DNA of 64,000 nt from Muribaculaceae bacterium. Lineage in GTDB: Bacteria > Bacteroidota > Bacteroidia > Bacteroidales > Muribaculaceae. Where the stretch lies: assembly GCA_017557425.1 (NCBI GenBank), contig JAFYYU010000011.1:1-64000 (forward strand), written 5' to 3'. This document shows, piece after piece, positions 51,765 to 61,608 of the stretch. A model generated the notes under the pieces. That model ran no database searches. It worked only from the letters and a program-made list of their open reading frames with translations, and was not told the DNA's origin. Position numbers and translations under genes: made by a program. Positions within the stretch are counted from its first letter, which is position 1. The number at the start of each line of letters is the position of its first letter.

Positions 51765-52505
51765 ATGACCTTACAACAGACTATCGCCGATTACCTGAAA
51801 TATACAGGGCAAAAAGGCTTAGACATCAGCGCCGCACTCATCGACTGCGACGGCGTCCTCTATGATTCAATGAAGTACCATACCCAGGCTTGGGTAAAAC
51901 TGATGAAAAAGAACGGCATCAAGTGCACACGTGACGAATTCTATGAAATGGAGGGAATGACAGGCAGCGAAATCATCAAGATGAAATTCAAGACCGGTGC
52001 AGGCAAAAACATCACCGATGACGAGGCCCATGCCCTGTATGGCGTGAAAACGCGCTACTTTCGCGAGCTGGGCGAGGCTCCTGTGATGCCTGGCGCCATG
52101 CGAGTGTTGGAGGCTCTCAAAGAAGCCGATGTGGATAGAATCCTGGTTACCGGTTCCCAACAAAACACTATCCTAGAGCGCATCGAGAAGGACTTCCCCA
52201 ACCTGTTTGGAGAAGTGAAAATCACCGGGCATGACGTGCGCAAGGGCAAACCCAATCCCGAGCCGTTCCTCAAAGCCATGATAAAGGCCGAGAAGAAGCC
52301 GCACCAATGCATTGTCATCGAGAATGCGCCCCTGGGGGTACAGGCAGCCCATGCCGCCGGCTGTTTCACTATTGGCGTGACCACAGGGCCCATCCCTGAG
52401 AAAGACCTATATAAGGCTGGCGCCGACCTCGTCTATAAAAACATGGATGAACTGGCCGCCGCACTGCCCTCGCTTCTTGTGGCGTTGACTCTCGTCAAGG
52501 CCTAA
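51765..52505 (+). CDS. HAD-superfamily phosphatase (beta-phosphoglucomutase-like subgroup)
   Basis: 246-residue cytosolic hydrolase. HAD motifs are intact: motif I DCDGVLYDS with Asp27 and Asp29, motif II VTGSQQ, motif III Lys in RKGKPNPEPF and motif IV IENAPLGVQAA. The helical cap between I and II (about 32-100) puts it in subfamily I with beta-phosphoglucomutase and sugar-phosphate phosphatases. The substrate is unknown. It lies six bases upstream of aroB, so the two are likely cotranscribed. Confidence 0.92.
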   Translation: MTLQQTIADYLKYTGQKGLDISAALIDCDGVLYDSMKYHTQAWVKLMKKNGIKCTRDEFYEMEGMTGSEIIKMKFKTGAGKNITDDEAHALYGVKTRYFRELGEAPVMPGAMRVLEALKEADVDRILVTGSQQNTILERIEKDFPNLFGEVKITGHDVRKGKPNPEPFLKAMIKAEKKPHQCIVIENAPLGVQAAHAAGCFTIGVTTGPIPEKDLYKAGADLVYKNMDELAAALPSLLVALTLVKA

Positions 52506-52511
52506 ACTGAT

Positions 52512-53549
52512 ATGGCACAGAACCTCATTTTCACCAACGATGTGATGGCCGCCATCGGGCAGATTGAAGCCCGGGGCGGTCACAACATCACGGTGTGGAT
52601 TGCCGACGTGAATACCGCACGCCTGTTGTCCACCCCACCCCGACATCTCATCACCATCCCCGACGGCGACGAAAACAAGACGCTTGAGACGGTGACTCGC
52701 GTATGGGACGAGATGGAACGCATGGGCGTGACACGTCACTCGCTGGTCATCAACCTGGGCGGTGGCATGGTGACCGACCTGGGCGGGTTTGCCGCAGCGA
52801 CGTTCAAGCGCGGCGTGAGGTTCGTCAATGTGCCCACTACCCTACTGGGCGCCGTCGATGCCGCTGTGGGAGGCAAGACGGGGATCAATTTTGGCGGGTT
52901 GAAGAACGAAATCGGCGCCTTTGCCCCTGCCAGCGACGTGATTACCTCAACGTGCTTTTTTGACACGTTGCCCATGCCCGAAGTCAAGTCGGGATTTGCC
53001 GAGGTGCTCAAGCATGCCATGCTCAGTGACCGCAATGAGTTCCTGCACCTGCTGGACCACGATTTCACTGTCCCTATCGACCATGACGAGTTGCTGGAAA
53101 GACTACGCCATTCGGTGCAGGTAAAGGAGGACATTGTCGCCCGCGACCCCAATGAGCAGGGTGAACGCAAGGCCCTTAATCTGGGGCACACCGTGGGCCA
53201 TGCATTTGAGAGCCTGGCGATGAAACGTGGCAAGCCCGTTCCGCATGGATATGCCGTGGCTTGGGGCCTGGTCACCGAAGCGGTCCTTTCCCATATCAAA
53301 CTAAAATTCCCAAGCGATGATGTGCACCGCTTGGGCTACTTTGTCAGGGACAATTACCGGGATTTCCCCTTTACCTGTGATGACTATGACGATTTGCTGG
53401 AATTGATGCGTCACGACAAGAAAAGCCGTGACGGTGAGATTACCTGCACCCTGCTTGCCGCCATCGGCGACTACCGCATTGACCAGACCGTCACTGCCGA
53501 TGACGTGACCGCCGCCCTCGACATCCTGCGCGACCTGCTGGGCGTGTAA
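52512..53549 (+). CDS. aroB: 3-dehydroquinate synthase
   Basis: Converts DAHP to 3-dehydroquinate in the shikimate pathway, using NAD and a divalent metal. 345 residues, at the short end for AroB. Motifs: LGGGMVTDLGGFAAATFKRG, PTTLLGAVDAAVGGKTGIN, metal ligands Glu in GFAEVLKHA, His in NLGHTVGHAFE and His in VPHGYAVAWG. Cytosolic. It follows the HAD gene by six bases and is convergent with the GH53 gene, four bases from its stop, with no evident terminator in that tiny gap. Confidence 0.96.
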   Translation: MAQNLIFTNDVMAAIGQIEARGGHNITVWIADVNTARLLSTPPRHLITIPDGDENKTLETVTRVWDEMERMGVTRHSLVINLGGGMVTDLGGFAAATFKRGVRFVNVPTTLLGAVDAAVGGKTGINFGGLKNEIGAFAPASDVITSTCFFDTLPMPEVKSGFAEVLKHAMLSDRNEFLHLLDHDFTVPIDHDELLERLRHSVQVKEDIVARDPNEQGERKALNLGHTVGHAFESLAMKRGKPVPHGYAVAWGLVTEAVLSHIKLKFPSDDVHRLGYFVRDNYRDFPFTCDDYDDLLELMRHDKKSRDGEITCTLLAAIGDYRIDQTVTADDVTAALDILRDLLGV

Positions 53550-53553
53550 ATCC

Positions 53554-54651
53554 TTATTGTTTGAATTTGCTCATTTCGTAGAGGGCCGGCAGCGCTTGGC
53601 CGTTAGCGCTGTTGAACAGTCCTCGGTTCAAGCCCCATCCACTGCCCTCGAAGCGGGTGCCGTAGAGGTTTTCCTCGGGATACCACCAGAATAGTCCCGT
53701 CACGTTGTCGTGGCGGTTCAACTCCTTGACCAGTTGGGCGGTGAATTCACGCTGCCCCTCGATAGTTCCCGGCAGGCAGTTTGAAAAATCCTCTTCACCG
53801 CGGTTCACGCCGTCGTGCTGGTAGTAATAAGCGGCCTCGACAATCATGACGGGTTTGTCGGGGTAGCGATGTGCTATGGAGTCGAGTGTGGCGCCCAGAT
53901 TGGGTATCGTGCCGTGCCACATGGGATAATAGCTCAAGCCGATGATGTCGTAGTCAACTCCTGCTTCGGCTAGGCGGTCATAGTAGTTGCGCGTCATTTC
54001 CCATACGCCGGCTTTTTCGGTATGGATGATGATCCCTGCCTCGGGGCACACCTCACGGCAAGCCTTGCAGCCAGCCTTGAGCAAGCGGGTAAACACGTTC
54101 CAGTTGTCATCCTTCATCGGATCGATGCGCCCCACGGGCCAGTCCATGCCGAAGGTAATCTCGTTGCCCACCTGAATCGTGGCGGGCACGACGCCAGCGG
54201 CCTTGAGGGCCATCAGGCAGTGGCGGGTATAGCGGTAGATACTGTCGGCGAGAACCCTGCCATCCAGACCTTCCCATCGTTTTGGGGTGAACTGTTTGGC
54301 CGGGTCAGCCCACGTGTCACTGTAGTGGAAATCGAGCATTACCTCAAAGCCACGTGCCTTGATGGTCTTGCACAGGTCGATGACATAGTCCAGGCTCTGG
54401 CACACGCCCTCGTCGTGATGACGGCCGGGAGCATTCTGCGGATCCACAAACAGACGCACGCGCATCATGTTCCAACCCTGCTGCTTGAACAGGTCATAAG
54501 GATCCACCGTCACGCCACACGAGTCCTTGTAAATCACTCCATGACGGGCATTGGAAGTCATCATCGAGATATCCCCGCCCAGCCATGACTGACACAGCGC
54601 CGACAGTCCCGTCGCCATCACCAGCATCAATACCGTTACACGTTTCATCAT
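53554..54651 (-). CDS. GH53 endo-beta-1,4-galactanase
   Basis: Secreted enzyme of 365 residues that cleaves beta-1,4-galactan side chains of pectin (type I arabinogalactan). Signal peptide 1-20 (MLVMATGLSALCQ). The GH53 barrel is complete: WLGGDISMM, NMMRVRLFVDPQ, VMLDFHYSDTWADP, acid/base Glu164 in VGNEITFG, IGLSYYPMW and nucleophile Glu272 in MIVEAAYYY. Stand-alone, without SusCD neighbours that fit pectin, and no dockerin. Two adjacent ATG codons are possible starts. Confidence 0.94.
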   Translation of the reverse strand: MMKRVTVLMLVMATGLSALCQSWLGGDISMMTSNARHGVIYKDSCGVTVDPYDLFKQQGWNMMRVRLFVDPQNAPGRHHDEGVCQSLDYVIDLCKTIKARGFEVMLDFHYSDTWADPAKQFTPKRWEGLDGRVLADSIYRYTRHCLMALKAAGVVPATIQVGNEITFGMDWPVGRIDPMKDDNWNVFTRLLKAGCKACREVCPEAGIIIHTEKAGVWEMTRNYYDRLAEAGVDYDIIGLSYYPMWHGTIPNLGATLDSIAHRYPDKPVMIVEAAYYYQHDGVNRGEEDFSNCLPGTIEGQREFTAQLVKELNRHDNVTGLFWWYPEENLYGTRFEGSGWGLNRGLFNSANGQALPALYEMSKFKQ

Positions 54652-54691
54652 ATCTGCTTGAATTATTTGGTTTTATTTATTCCCGATATTA

Positions 54692-54728
54692 AAAAAGTGC
54701 CGATAATCAATGACTATCAGCACTTTTT
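54692..54728 (-). terminator. Terminator after tRNA-Pro
   Basis: A 14-bp stem AAAAAGTGCTGATA/TATCGGCACTTTTT (one wobble on the - strand) ends in a T-run and lies just past the 3' end of the tRNA; it could also terminate the + strand less well. Confidence 0.85.
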
Positions 54729-54734
54729 GCGTTG

Positions 54735-54809
54735 TCGGGGTGACTAGATTCGAACTAGCGACCCCACGCCCCCCAGACGCGTACTCTAACCGGACTGAGC
54801 TACACCCCG
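54735..54809 (-). tRNA. tRNA-Pro (anticodon GGG)
   Basis: A complete cloverleaf on the - strand, 75 bases: acceptor CGGGGTG/CACCCCG with discriminator A, D-arm containing AGCTCAGTCCGG, anticodon loop CTGGGGG with anticodon GGG at 54772-54774 (reads CCC/CCU), and T-loop GTTCGAATC. CCA is not encoded. A promoter and a terminator flank it. Confidence 0.95.
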
Positions 54810-54849
54810 AACGCACTTGCCGAAACAGAATTTGTTTCGTAAAGCGGTG

Positions 54850-54880
54850 CAAAGGTAATACGGTTTTAAATACCGACCAA
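54850..54880 (-). promoter_or_regulatory. Promoter for tRNA-Pro
   Basis: On the - strand TTG (54878-54880), 20 bases, TACCTTTG (54850-54857), then C; about 40 bases upstream of the mature 5' end. Confidence 0.7.
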
Positions 54881-54949
54881 ATTTTTGAGTGATTTTTTTG
54901 CCTGCGAAATCAAAACTACGTATGCAACATGCTGATGCTGAATAAAATA

Positions 54950-54977
54950 GTAGAGACGCAAAATTTTGCGTCTCTAC
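54950..54977. repeat. 28-bp perfect palindrome, probable repeated extragenic element
   Basis: Half-site GTAGAGACGCAAAA (54950-54963) followed directly by its exact complement with no loop. Located between fba and tRNA-Pro. Similar palindromes with the core AGACGC/GCGTCT are recalled from Bacteroidales genomes (memory, not a search). Confidence 0.8.
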
Positions 54978-55018
54978 AACCTCACGGTTCATAAAACCGG
55001 AGTTTGGGGTTGATTTGG

Positions 55019-56020
55019 TTACTCGGCCTTGCCGTCGCTACCCAGCACCTCGATGATTTTGTGCTTGTAGAGCTTGGTCATCTCGTCGCGTGCGGGACCA
55101 CAGTATTTGCGGGGGTCAAACTCGCCGGGCTTCTCGGCAAACACCTTGCGCACAGCAGCAGTGAAGGCCAGACGGCTGTCGCTATCGATGTTGATCTTGC
55201 AAACGGCGCTCTTAGCAGCCTTGCGCAGCTGATCCTCGGGGATACCTACGGCATCGGGCAGGTTGCCACCGTGGGTATTGATGATGTCAACATACTCCTG
55301 GGGAACGCTCGATGAGCCGTGCAGCACGATGGGGAAGCCGGGGAGCTTCTTCTCGATCTCGGCGAGCACATCAAATGCCAGGGGAGGAGGCACGAGCTTG
55401 CCGGTCTGCGGGTCGCGGGTGCACTGCTCGGGCTTGAACTTGTAAGCGCCATGGCTGGTGCCGATGCTGATGGCCAGCGAGTCACAACCCGTGCGGGTAG
55501 CGAAGTCGATGACCTCCTCAGGCTTGGTGTAGTGCGACTCCTCGGCAACCACGTCATCCTCAACGCCAGCGAGGACACCCAGCTCAGCCTCAACGGTCAC
55601 GTCGTACTGGTGGGCATATTCCACAACCTTCTTGGTCAGGGCGATATTCTCCTCATAGGGGAGCGACGAGCCGTCGATCATCACCGATGAGAAACCGAAG
55701 TCAACACACGACTTGCACAGTTCAAAAGTGTCACCATGGTCAAGGTGGAGACAGATTTGGGGATGCTCCCAACCCAACTCCTTGGCGTACTGTACAGCAC
55801 CCTCGGCCATGTAACGCAACAGCGTCTGGTTGGCATACTTGCGGGCACCACTGGAAACCTGCAGGATAACGGGCGATTTCGTCTCGGCGCAAGCCTTGAT
55901 GATTGCCTGTAACTGCTCCATGTTGTTGAAGTTGAATGCGGGGATGGCATAGCCGCCATCGACTGCCTTGGCGAACATCTCGCGGGTGTTCACGAGTCCT
56001 AAATCCTTGTAATTTACCAT
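55019..56020 (-). CDS. fba: Class II fructose-1,6-bisphosphate aldolase
   Basis: Zinc-dependent glycolytic and gluconeogenic aldolase of 333 residues, cytosolic. Motifs: AIPAFNFNNMEQLQAII, the zinc site HLDHGDTFELCKSC, VMIDGSSLPYEENI, VEAELGVLAGVEDD with catalytic Glu, GTSHGAYK, VLHGSSSVPQEY and INIDSDSRLAFTAA. The length fits the family. A good promoter and an isolated position suggest a single-gene transcript. Codon choice is biased, as expected for a highly expressed gene. Confidence 0.97.
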   Translation of the reverse strand: MVNYKDLGLVNTREMFAKAVDGGYAIPAFNFNNMEQLQAIIKACAETKSPVILQVSSGARKYANQTLLRYMAEGAVQYAKELGWEHPQICLHLDHGDTFELCKSCVDFGFSSVMIDGSSLPYEENIALTKKVVEYAHQYDVTVEAELGVLAGVEDDVVAEESHYTKPEEVIDFATRTGCDSLAISIGTSHGAYKFKPEQCTRDPQTGKLVPPPLAFDVLAEIEKKLPGFPIVLHGSSSVPQEYVDIINTHGGNLPDAVGIPEDQLRKAAKSAVCKINIDSDSRLAFTAAVRKVFAEKPGEFDPRKYCGPARDEMTKLYKHKIIEVLGSDGKAE

Positions 56021-56067
56021 AATTTAGAGTTAAATATAATTGGAAAAACCATTAATTTTATTTGCTG

Positions 56068-56097
56068 CAAAGGTAAGGCATTTTTGTTGTTGGGCAA
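56068..56097 (-). promoter_or_regulatory. Promoter for fba
   Basis: On the - strand TTG (56095-56097), 19 bases, TACCTTTG (56068-56075), then C. Leader of about 45 bases. Confidence 0.75.
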
Positions 56098-56265
56098 AGC
56101 CAAAAGACAATATTTTTTCAACACCTTGGCTTCTTGACGGCCTGCTTGGTAGCCAAAGGCGAGCACAAACCCTCCAAAAGGCGTCGAAATCGGTATTTTT
56201 TTTGAATCCACGGCAAAAATCCTCATTTTTTTTATGACTTTATCATTTTTTTTATTATTTTTGCG

Positions 56266-56273
56266 ACCAACTT
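56266..56273 (+). promoter_or_regulatory. Promoter -7 element for the 511-residue dockerin protein
   Basis: TATTTTTG followed by C, about 61 bases upstream of the ATG; the region before it is extremely T-rich. Confidence 0.6.
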
Positions 56274-56334
56274 TAGAGATAACAATTCGACTTAATTATA
56301 ATCCGTTTATATTAACTTAAATTTTTATTGATTT

Positions 56335-57870
56335 ATGAAGAAACTATTACTGATCGCTGCATTGGCAGCCGTAGCATTTGGCGCAAACGCCGATGGCTAC
56401 AAGTTTGAAAAAGTGTGGGAACTGGATGTAAACTCCTTCGGCCTTGTGACTAATGACGTACGCGCGGGCTTCGGTATGGACGGCAAGGTCTATATCAATG
56501 ACAAGGGCACCCAAACCATCTATGAAGTTGATGAAAATGGTTTGACAGGAAAAACCTTCCCTGGTGGAGCCAACTGCGGTATCACCCGTGACGAGGCTGG
56601 CAACATCCTTGTGAGCACCGCCACATTCCCCGGTGTATGGGGTGCTGAGGCTGGCATCAAGGTCATCAATCCTGCTACTGGCGAATCTGTTGAATACTTA
56701 GTTCCCGAGGAGTGCGGTCTGCTGGGCCGTTGCGACTTTATCGGCTTCGCTAAAGGCAACTTCTTCGAGGACGGTGCGATTTACCTCACTGGCGGTAACA
56801 CCGGTACTGATCCCTACACTGCTGGTGTAGCTGTCTTCACCGTAACTGGTGGTGAAGTTGATTTTGACAACTGCTATACCGCTACTGTTGATCCTGCCGT
56901 AACCGGCCAGACTTCTACTGTCATCAACTACTACAAGGATCTGAATGGCGAAGACGCTCTGTTGTATGCTTACCGCAGTGGCGCTCCCAGCAAGCTGTTG
57001 GCTGACGGTGACAACTTCACCAAGACCAATATCTCTTTGCCCAACAAGGGTGCCTGCAACGGTTGCTTCCCCTTCGTTTGGGACGGCAAGGAACTCTTCG
57101 TTTACCCGACTCTGCCCAACTATTTTAATGGCTTCGCTATTGCCGAGGATGGTGCCGAGGCTCCCATGTTTGAGGTAGCAGCCACTGTTGCCGCCAATAT
57201 GAACGTTTTCCAGAACAACTGGGTTAATGCCGAGGTGGATGCTAATGGTGTAACCATTTATCAATATGCTCCTGGTGCTAACATCACTGTTTGGCGCCTG
57301 ACCAAGGACGAGCCCGCTCCCGAGCCCACCAATGTTTACATGCTAGGTGGTGACGACCAGGGTTGGGATCCCACCTCTGGTATCATGTTTGACTATGACA
57401 CCGAGAACAACGTTTACACTGCTACCATTACCTTCCCCGCTGAGTACAACTGGTTCGGCTTCACCACTGCGCTTGCCGAGAACAACGATGATGGTGGCTG
57501 GGCTTACATTGAGCCATTCCGCTTCGGTGCTGTTGCCGATGGCGACTACTGGTATACGGGCGAAGAGGACTACATCTCACTGACTTGGGACGCATATCAA
57601 GCAATCCGCATCCCCGGTGGCGAGTACAAACTGACCGTTAACCTTGCTGATATGAAGCTCATCATTGAGAAGGTACAGCCCGACTTCGTACGTGGCGACG
57701 TGGATGGCAGCACCATCGTTAACATTGCCGACGTTACTTCTCTGATCGACTTGTTGTTGACCGGCGCAGATATGGTTCCTGCAGCCGACTGCGACTTGGA
57801 TGGAAATATGAACATCGCCGATGTTACCACTTTGATCGACTACCTGTTGACCGGCAACTGGCCCGAGTAA
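56335..57870 (+). CDS. Secreted dockerin protein with propeller-like and SusF-like domains
   Basis: 511 residues, signal peptide LLLIAALAAVAFGANA. Residues about 20-325 have NHL/propeller-like repeats (GKVYINDKGTQTIYEVDENG; GITRDEAGNILVST). Residues about 330-450 resemble a SusE/SusF-type starch-binding-like domain (YMLGGDDQGWDPTSG). The C-terminus is a dockerin pair; the first loop is degenerate (GDVDGSTIVNIAD, Ser-Thr where Asp-Gly is normal), the second is good (CDLDGNMNIAD), and four residues NWPE follow. Codons prefer T in the third position of small amino acids, unlike the neighbours, which suggests high expression. No catalytic motif seen; a surface glycan-binding role is inference. 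Confidence 0.78.
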   Translation: MKKLLLIAALAAVAFGANADGYKFEKVWELDVNSFGLVTNDVRAGFGMDGKVYINDKGTQTIYEVDENGLTGKTFPGGANCGITRDEAGNILVSTATFPGVWGAEAGIKVINPATGESVEYLVPEECGLLGRCDFIGFAKGNFFEDGAIYLTGGNTGTDPYTAGVAVFTVTGGEVDFDNCYTATVDPAVTGQTSTVINYYKDLNGEDALLYAYRSGAPSKLLADGDNFTKTNISLPNKGACNGCFPFVWDGKELFVYPTLPNYFNGFAIAEDGAEAPMFEVAATVAANMNVFQNNWVNAEVDANGVTIYQYAPGANITVWRLTKDEPAPEPTNVYMLGGDDQGWDPTSGIMFDYDTENNVYTATITFPAEYNWFGFTTALAENNDDGGWAYIEPFRFGAVADGDYWYTGEEDYISLTWDAYQAIRIPGGEYKLTVNLADMKLIIEKVQPDFVRGDVDGSTIVNIADVTSLIDLLLTGADMVPAADCDLDGNMNIADVTTLIDYLLTGNWPE

Positions 57871-57896
57871 TCATCGATTCGGACTAAATAGTATTT

Positions 57897-57934
57897 GCAG
57901 GGGGCTTTGCAAGCAGAGCCCTCTGCTTGTTTTC
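57897..57934 (+). terminator. Intrinsic terminator after the dockerin protein gene
   Basis: GCAGGGGGCT (57897-57906) pairs with AGCCCTCTGC (10 bp with one wobble), followed by TTGTTTTCTT. Confidence 0.8.
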
Positions 57935-57967
57935 TTGCCCTTTTGGAGGGATTTAGCGCTAAGTTTA

Positions 57968-57997
57968 TTGTCTTACAAATAAAAATGGTTAACTTTG
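57968..57997 (+). promoter_or_regulatory. Promoter for speA
   Basis: TTG (57968-57970), 19 bases, TAACTTTG (57990-57997), then C; leader of about 40 bases. Confidence 0.75.
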
Positions 57998-58043
57998 CGC
58001 TCACATTTAACCGTATTGTATAACAAACTAAATAAACCGAGCC

Positions 58044-59960
<1,917 letters not shown>

Positions 59961-59965
59961 ATTTC

Positions 59966-60001
59966 TCTAGATACTCTAGAGATTCTAGACAATCTAGAAA
60001 A
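59966..60001. repeat. 9-bp tandem array of TCTAGA palindromes
   Basis: TCTAGA occurs at 59966, 59975, 59984 and 59993, an exact 9-base period; linkers are TAC, GAT, CAA and AAA. It starts five bases after the speA stop and ends directly at the truA start codon region. Confidence 0.9.
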
Positions 60002-60003
60002 AA

Positions 60004-60738
60004 ATGCGTTACTTTATCAAGCTCGGGTACAGGGGGGCGGCATACCACGGATGGCAGGTGCAGCCTCATGACTCCTCGGTGCAGCAGGTTATTGAGGAGG
60101 CGTTGGCCACGCTGCTGCGCACTCCCACGCCCGTCACTGGAGCGGGCCGCACAGATGCGGGTGTCAACGCCCGCCTGATGGTGGCCCATTTTGACACCGA
60201 ACAGCCCATCGCCGATGTTGACCGCCTCATCCATGGCCTCAATGCCCTGCTACCGCCAGATATCGCCATCTACAGCATCACGCCCGTCCACGACGACGCA
60301 CATGCCCGTTTTGACGCCACGAGCCGCACCTACAAGTACTTCGCAGTTACCCGCAAGGATCCCTTTCTGTATCCGCTTAGCTGGAAGTGCTCTCCTGACC
60401 TCGACTTCGTCTTAATGAACGAGGCCGCAGCCCGTCTGCTCGATTATACTGACTTCACCTCATTCTCGAAGCTGCACACCGACGTCAAGACCAACAACTG
60501 CCGCATCACACACGCCCAATGGACCCACGAGGGCGACCAATGGGTGTTCACCATCACTGCCGACCGCTTCCTGCGCAACATGGTGCGTGCCATTGTCGGC
60601 ACCCTCGTCGAGGTGGGCCGCCACAAGATGAGCGTTGAAGAATTCTGCCAGGTTATCGAGCGCAAAGACCGATGCGCCGCCGGCACCTCCATGCCTGGGC
60701 ATGCGCTGTTCCTCTGGGACATCACCTATCCCTATTAG
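60004..60738 (+). CDS. truA: tRNA pseudouridine(38-40) synthase
   Basis: Modifies uridines 38-40 of the tRNA anticodon stem. 244 residues, cytosolic. The catalytic Asp51 is in [12 protein letters not shown]; other marks are [42 protein letters not shown] and [20 protein letters not shown]. No Shine-Dalgarno site: the start is preceded by a run of A after the TCTAGA array. Confidence 0.96.
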   Translation: MRYFIKLGYRGAAYHGWQVQPHDSSVQQVIEEALATLLRTPTPVTGAGRTDAGVNARLMVAHFDTEQPIADVDRLIHGLNALLPPDIAIYSITPVHDDAHARFDATSRTYKYFAVTRKDPFLYPLSWKCSPDLDFVLMNEAAARLLDYTDFTSFSKLHTDVKTNNCRITHAQWTHEGDQWVFTITADRFLRNMVRAIVGTLVEVGRHKMSVEEFCQVIERKDRCAAGTSMPGHALFLWDITYPY

Positions 60739-60774
60739 TATTGAATATTTTATCAAAAATTTCTTGCACGGGTG

Positions 60775-60804
60775 TTGCCAGTTCAGGAAATTGTATTACC
60801 TTTG
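60775..60804 (+). promoter_or_regulatory. Promoter for rplU-rpmA
   Basis: TTG (60775-60777), 19 bases, TACCTTTG (60797-60804), then C. The leader is about 87 bases long and contains a GC-rich segment CCCGCGGGGC (60819-60828), possibly structured; an autoregulatory leader is conceivable but not demonstrable. Confidence 0.75.
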
Positions 60805-60897
60805 CACCCGCATTAGTGCCCGCGGGGCTGAGCAAAGTGTTGCATGAAATGATGTGACCGCCTCAGGGACAGTCATTTAAACTACAAGATTAAACAA

Positions 60898-61218
60898 ATG
60901 TACGCAATTGTAGAAATTCAGGGACAACAGTTCCGTGTCGAGACCGGCAAGAAGTTGTATGTCCACTATCTCGGCGACGAGCGCAAGGAAGGTGACTCTG
61001 TAGAGTTCGACCGTGTCCTGCTCGTAGATGCCGACGGTGCCGTTAAGGTTGGCGCACCTACCGTCGAAGGTGCAAAGGTTGTTTGCGAGGTAAAGGCTCC
61101 CCTCGTGAAAGGTGAACACATCATCGTTTTCAAGAAGAAACGTCGCAAAGGCTATCGCCGTCTCAACGGCCATCGCCAGCAGTTCACTCAGCTTGAGATT
61201 AAAGAAGTCGTTGCTTAA
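60898..61218 (+). CDS. rplU: 50S ribosomal protein L21
   Basis: Large-subunit protein that binds 23S rRNA near L20. 106 residues. [34 protein letters not shown] and the C-terminal [19 protein letters not shown] are diagnostic. It is followed after 30 bases by rpmA in the usual L21-L27 pair, with codon use of a highly expressed gene. Confidence 0.98.
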   Translation: MYAIVEIQGQQFRVETGKKLYVHYLGDERKEGDSVEFDRVLLVDADGAVKVGAPTVEGAKVVCEVKAPLVKGEHIIVFKKKRRKGYRRLNGHRQQFTQLEIKEVVA

Positions 61219-61248
61219 TTAACCATTTAAAAATCAAAACTCTAGATT

Positions 61249-61518
61249 ATGGCACATAAAAAAGGTGTCGGCAGTTCAAAGAACGGCCGCGAGAGCGAAA
61301 GTAAACGTCTCGGCGTTAAGATTTTTGGTGGTCAGTTTGCCAAGGCCGGTAACATCATCCGCCGTCAGCGCGGTACCCAGCATCGTCCCGGTCAGAACGT
61401 TGGCATGGGCAAGGACCACACCCTCTATGCCCTGGTTGACGGCACTGTAGAGTTCCAGCACCGCGCTGGTCACATCTACATCAACGTGATCGAGGCTCCC
61501 AAGGAGGAACAGAACTAA
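61249..61518 (+). CDS. rpmA: 50S ribosomal protein L27
   Basis: Large-subunit protein near the peptidyl-transferase centre. 89 residues: [53 protein letters not shown]. No N-terminal pre-sequence, so the Firmicute-type processed extension is absent. Cotranscribed with rplU and closed by a strong terminator. Confidence 0.98.
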   Translation: MAHKKGVGSSKNGRESESKRLGVKIFGGQFAKAGNIIRRQRGTQHRPGQNVGMGKDHTLYALVDGTVEFQHRAGHIYINVIEAPKEEQN

Positions 61519-61547
61519 ACAAGGAAAAATCCCAACCCTAAGGGAAT

Positions 61548-61588
61548 GAGGGTGAGCGCCGCAATGCGGTGTTCACCCTCGTTTTTTT
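61548..61588 (+). terminator. Intrinsic terminator after rpmA
   Basis: GAGGGTGAGCGCCGC (61548-61562) pairs with GCGGTGTTCACCCTC (61566-61580), 15 bp with two wobbles, then GTTTTTTT. Confidence 0.92.
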
Positions 61589-61608
61589 GTGGCTATGCTT
61601 TATTGCAC

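Larger units (their letters stand above)
56021..56334. other. Intergenic region with divergent promoters
   Basis: 314 bases between fba and the dockerin protein. The fba promoter is at 56068-56097 on the - strand and the promoter of the + gene at 56266-56273. The middle (56125-56220) is GC-richer but holds no reading frame I can support. AT-rich tracts occupy 56225-56270. Confidence 0.7.

Noticed and set aside
54950-54977. The long palindrome considered as an intrinsic terminator of fba
   Set aside because: It is followed by TATTTTATTC rather than a proper T-run and has no loop; a repeated element is the better description, though a role in ending transcription is not excluded.
56014-56226. 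70-residue - strand frame in the fba upstream region
   Set aside because: It overlaps the fba promoter and start, and its sequence has the look of translated intergenic DNA.
15000-57900. Cohesin or scaffoldin gene to match the dockerins
   Set aside because: None of the proteins shows cohesin-like repeats; the beta-rich regions are Ig-, fibronectin-, PKD- or propeller-like.
60805-60897. Riboswitch or ribosomal-protein leader upstream of rplU
   Set aside because: A GC-rich segment is present, but I could not fold a convincing conserved structure by eye.
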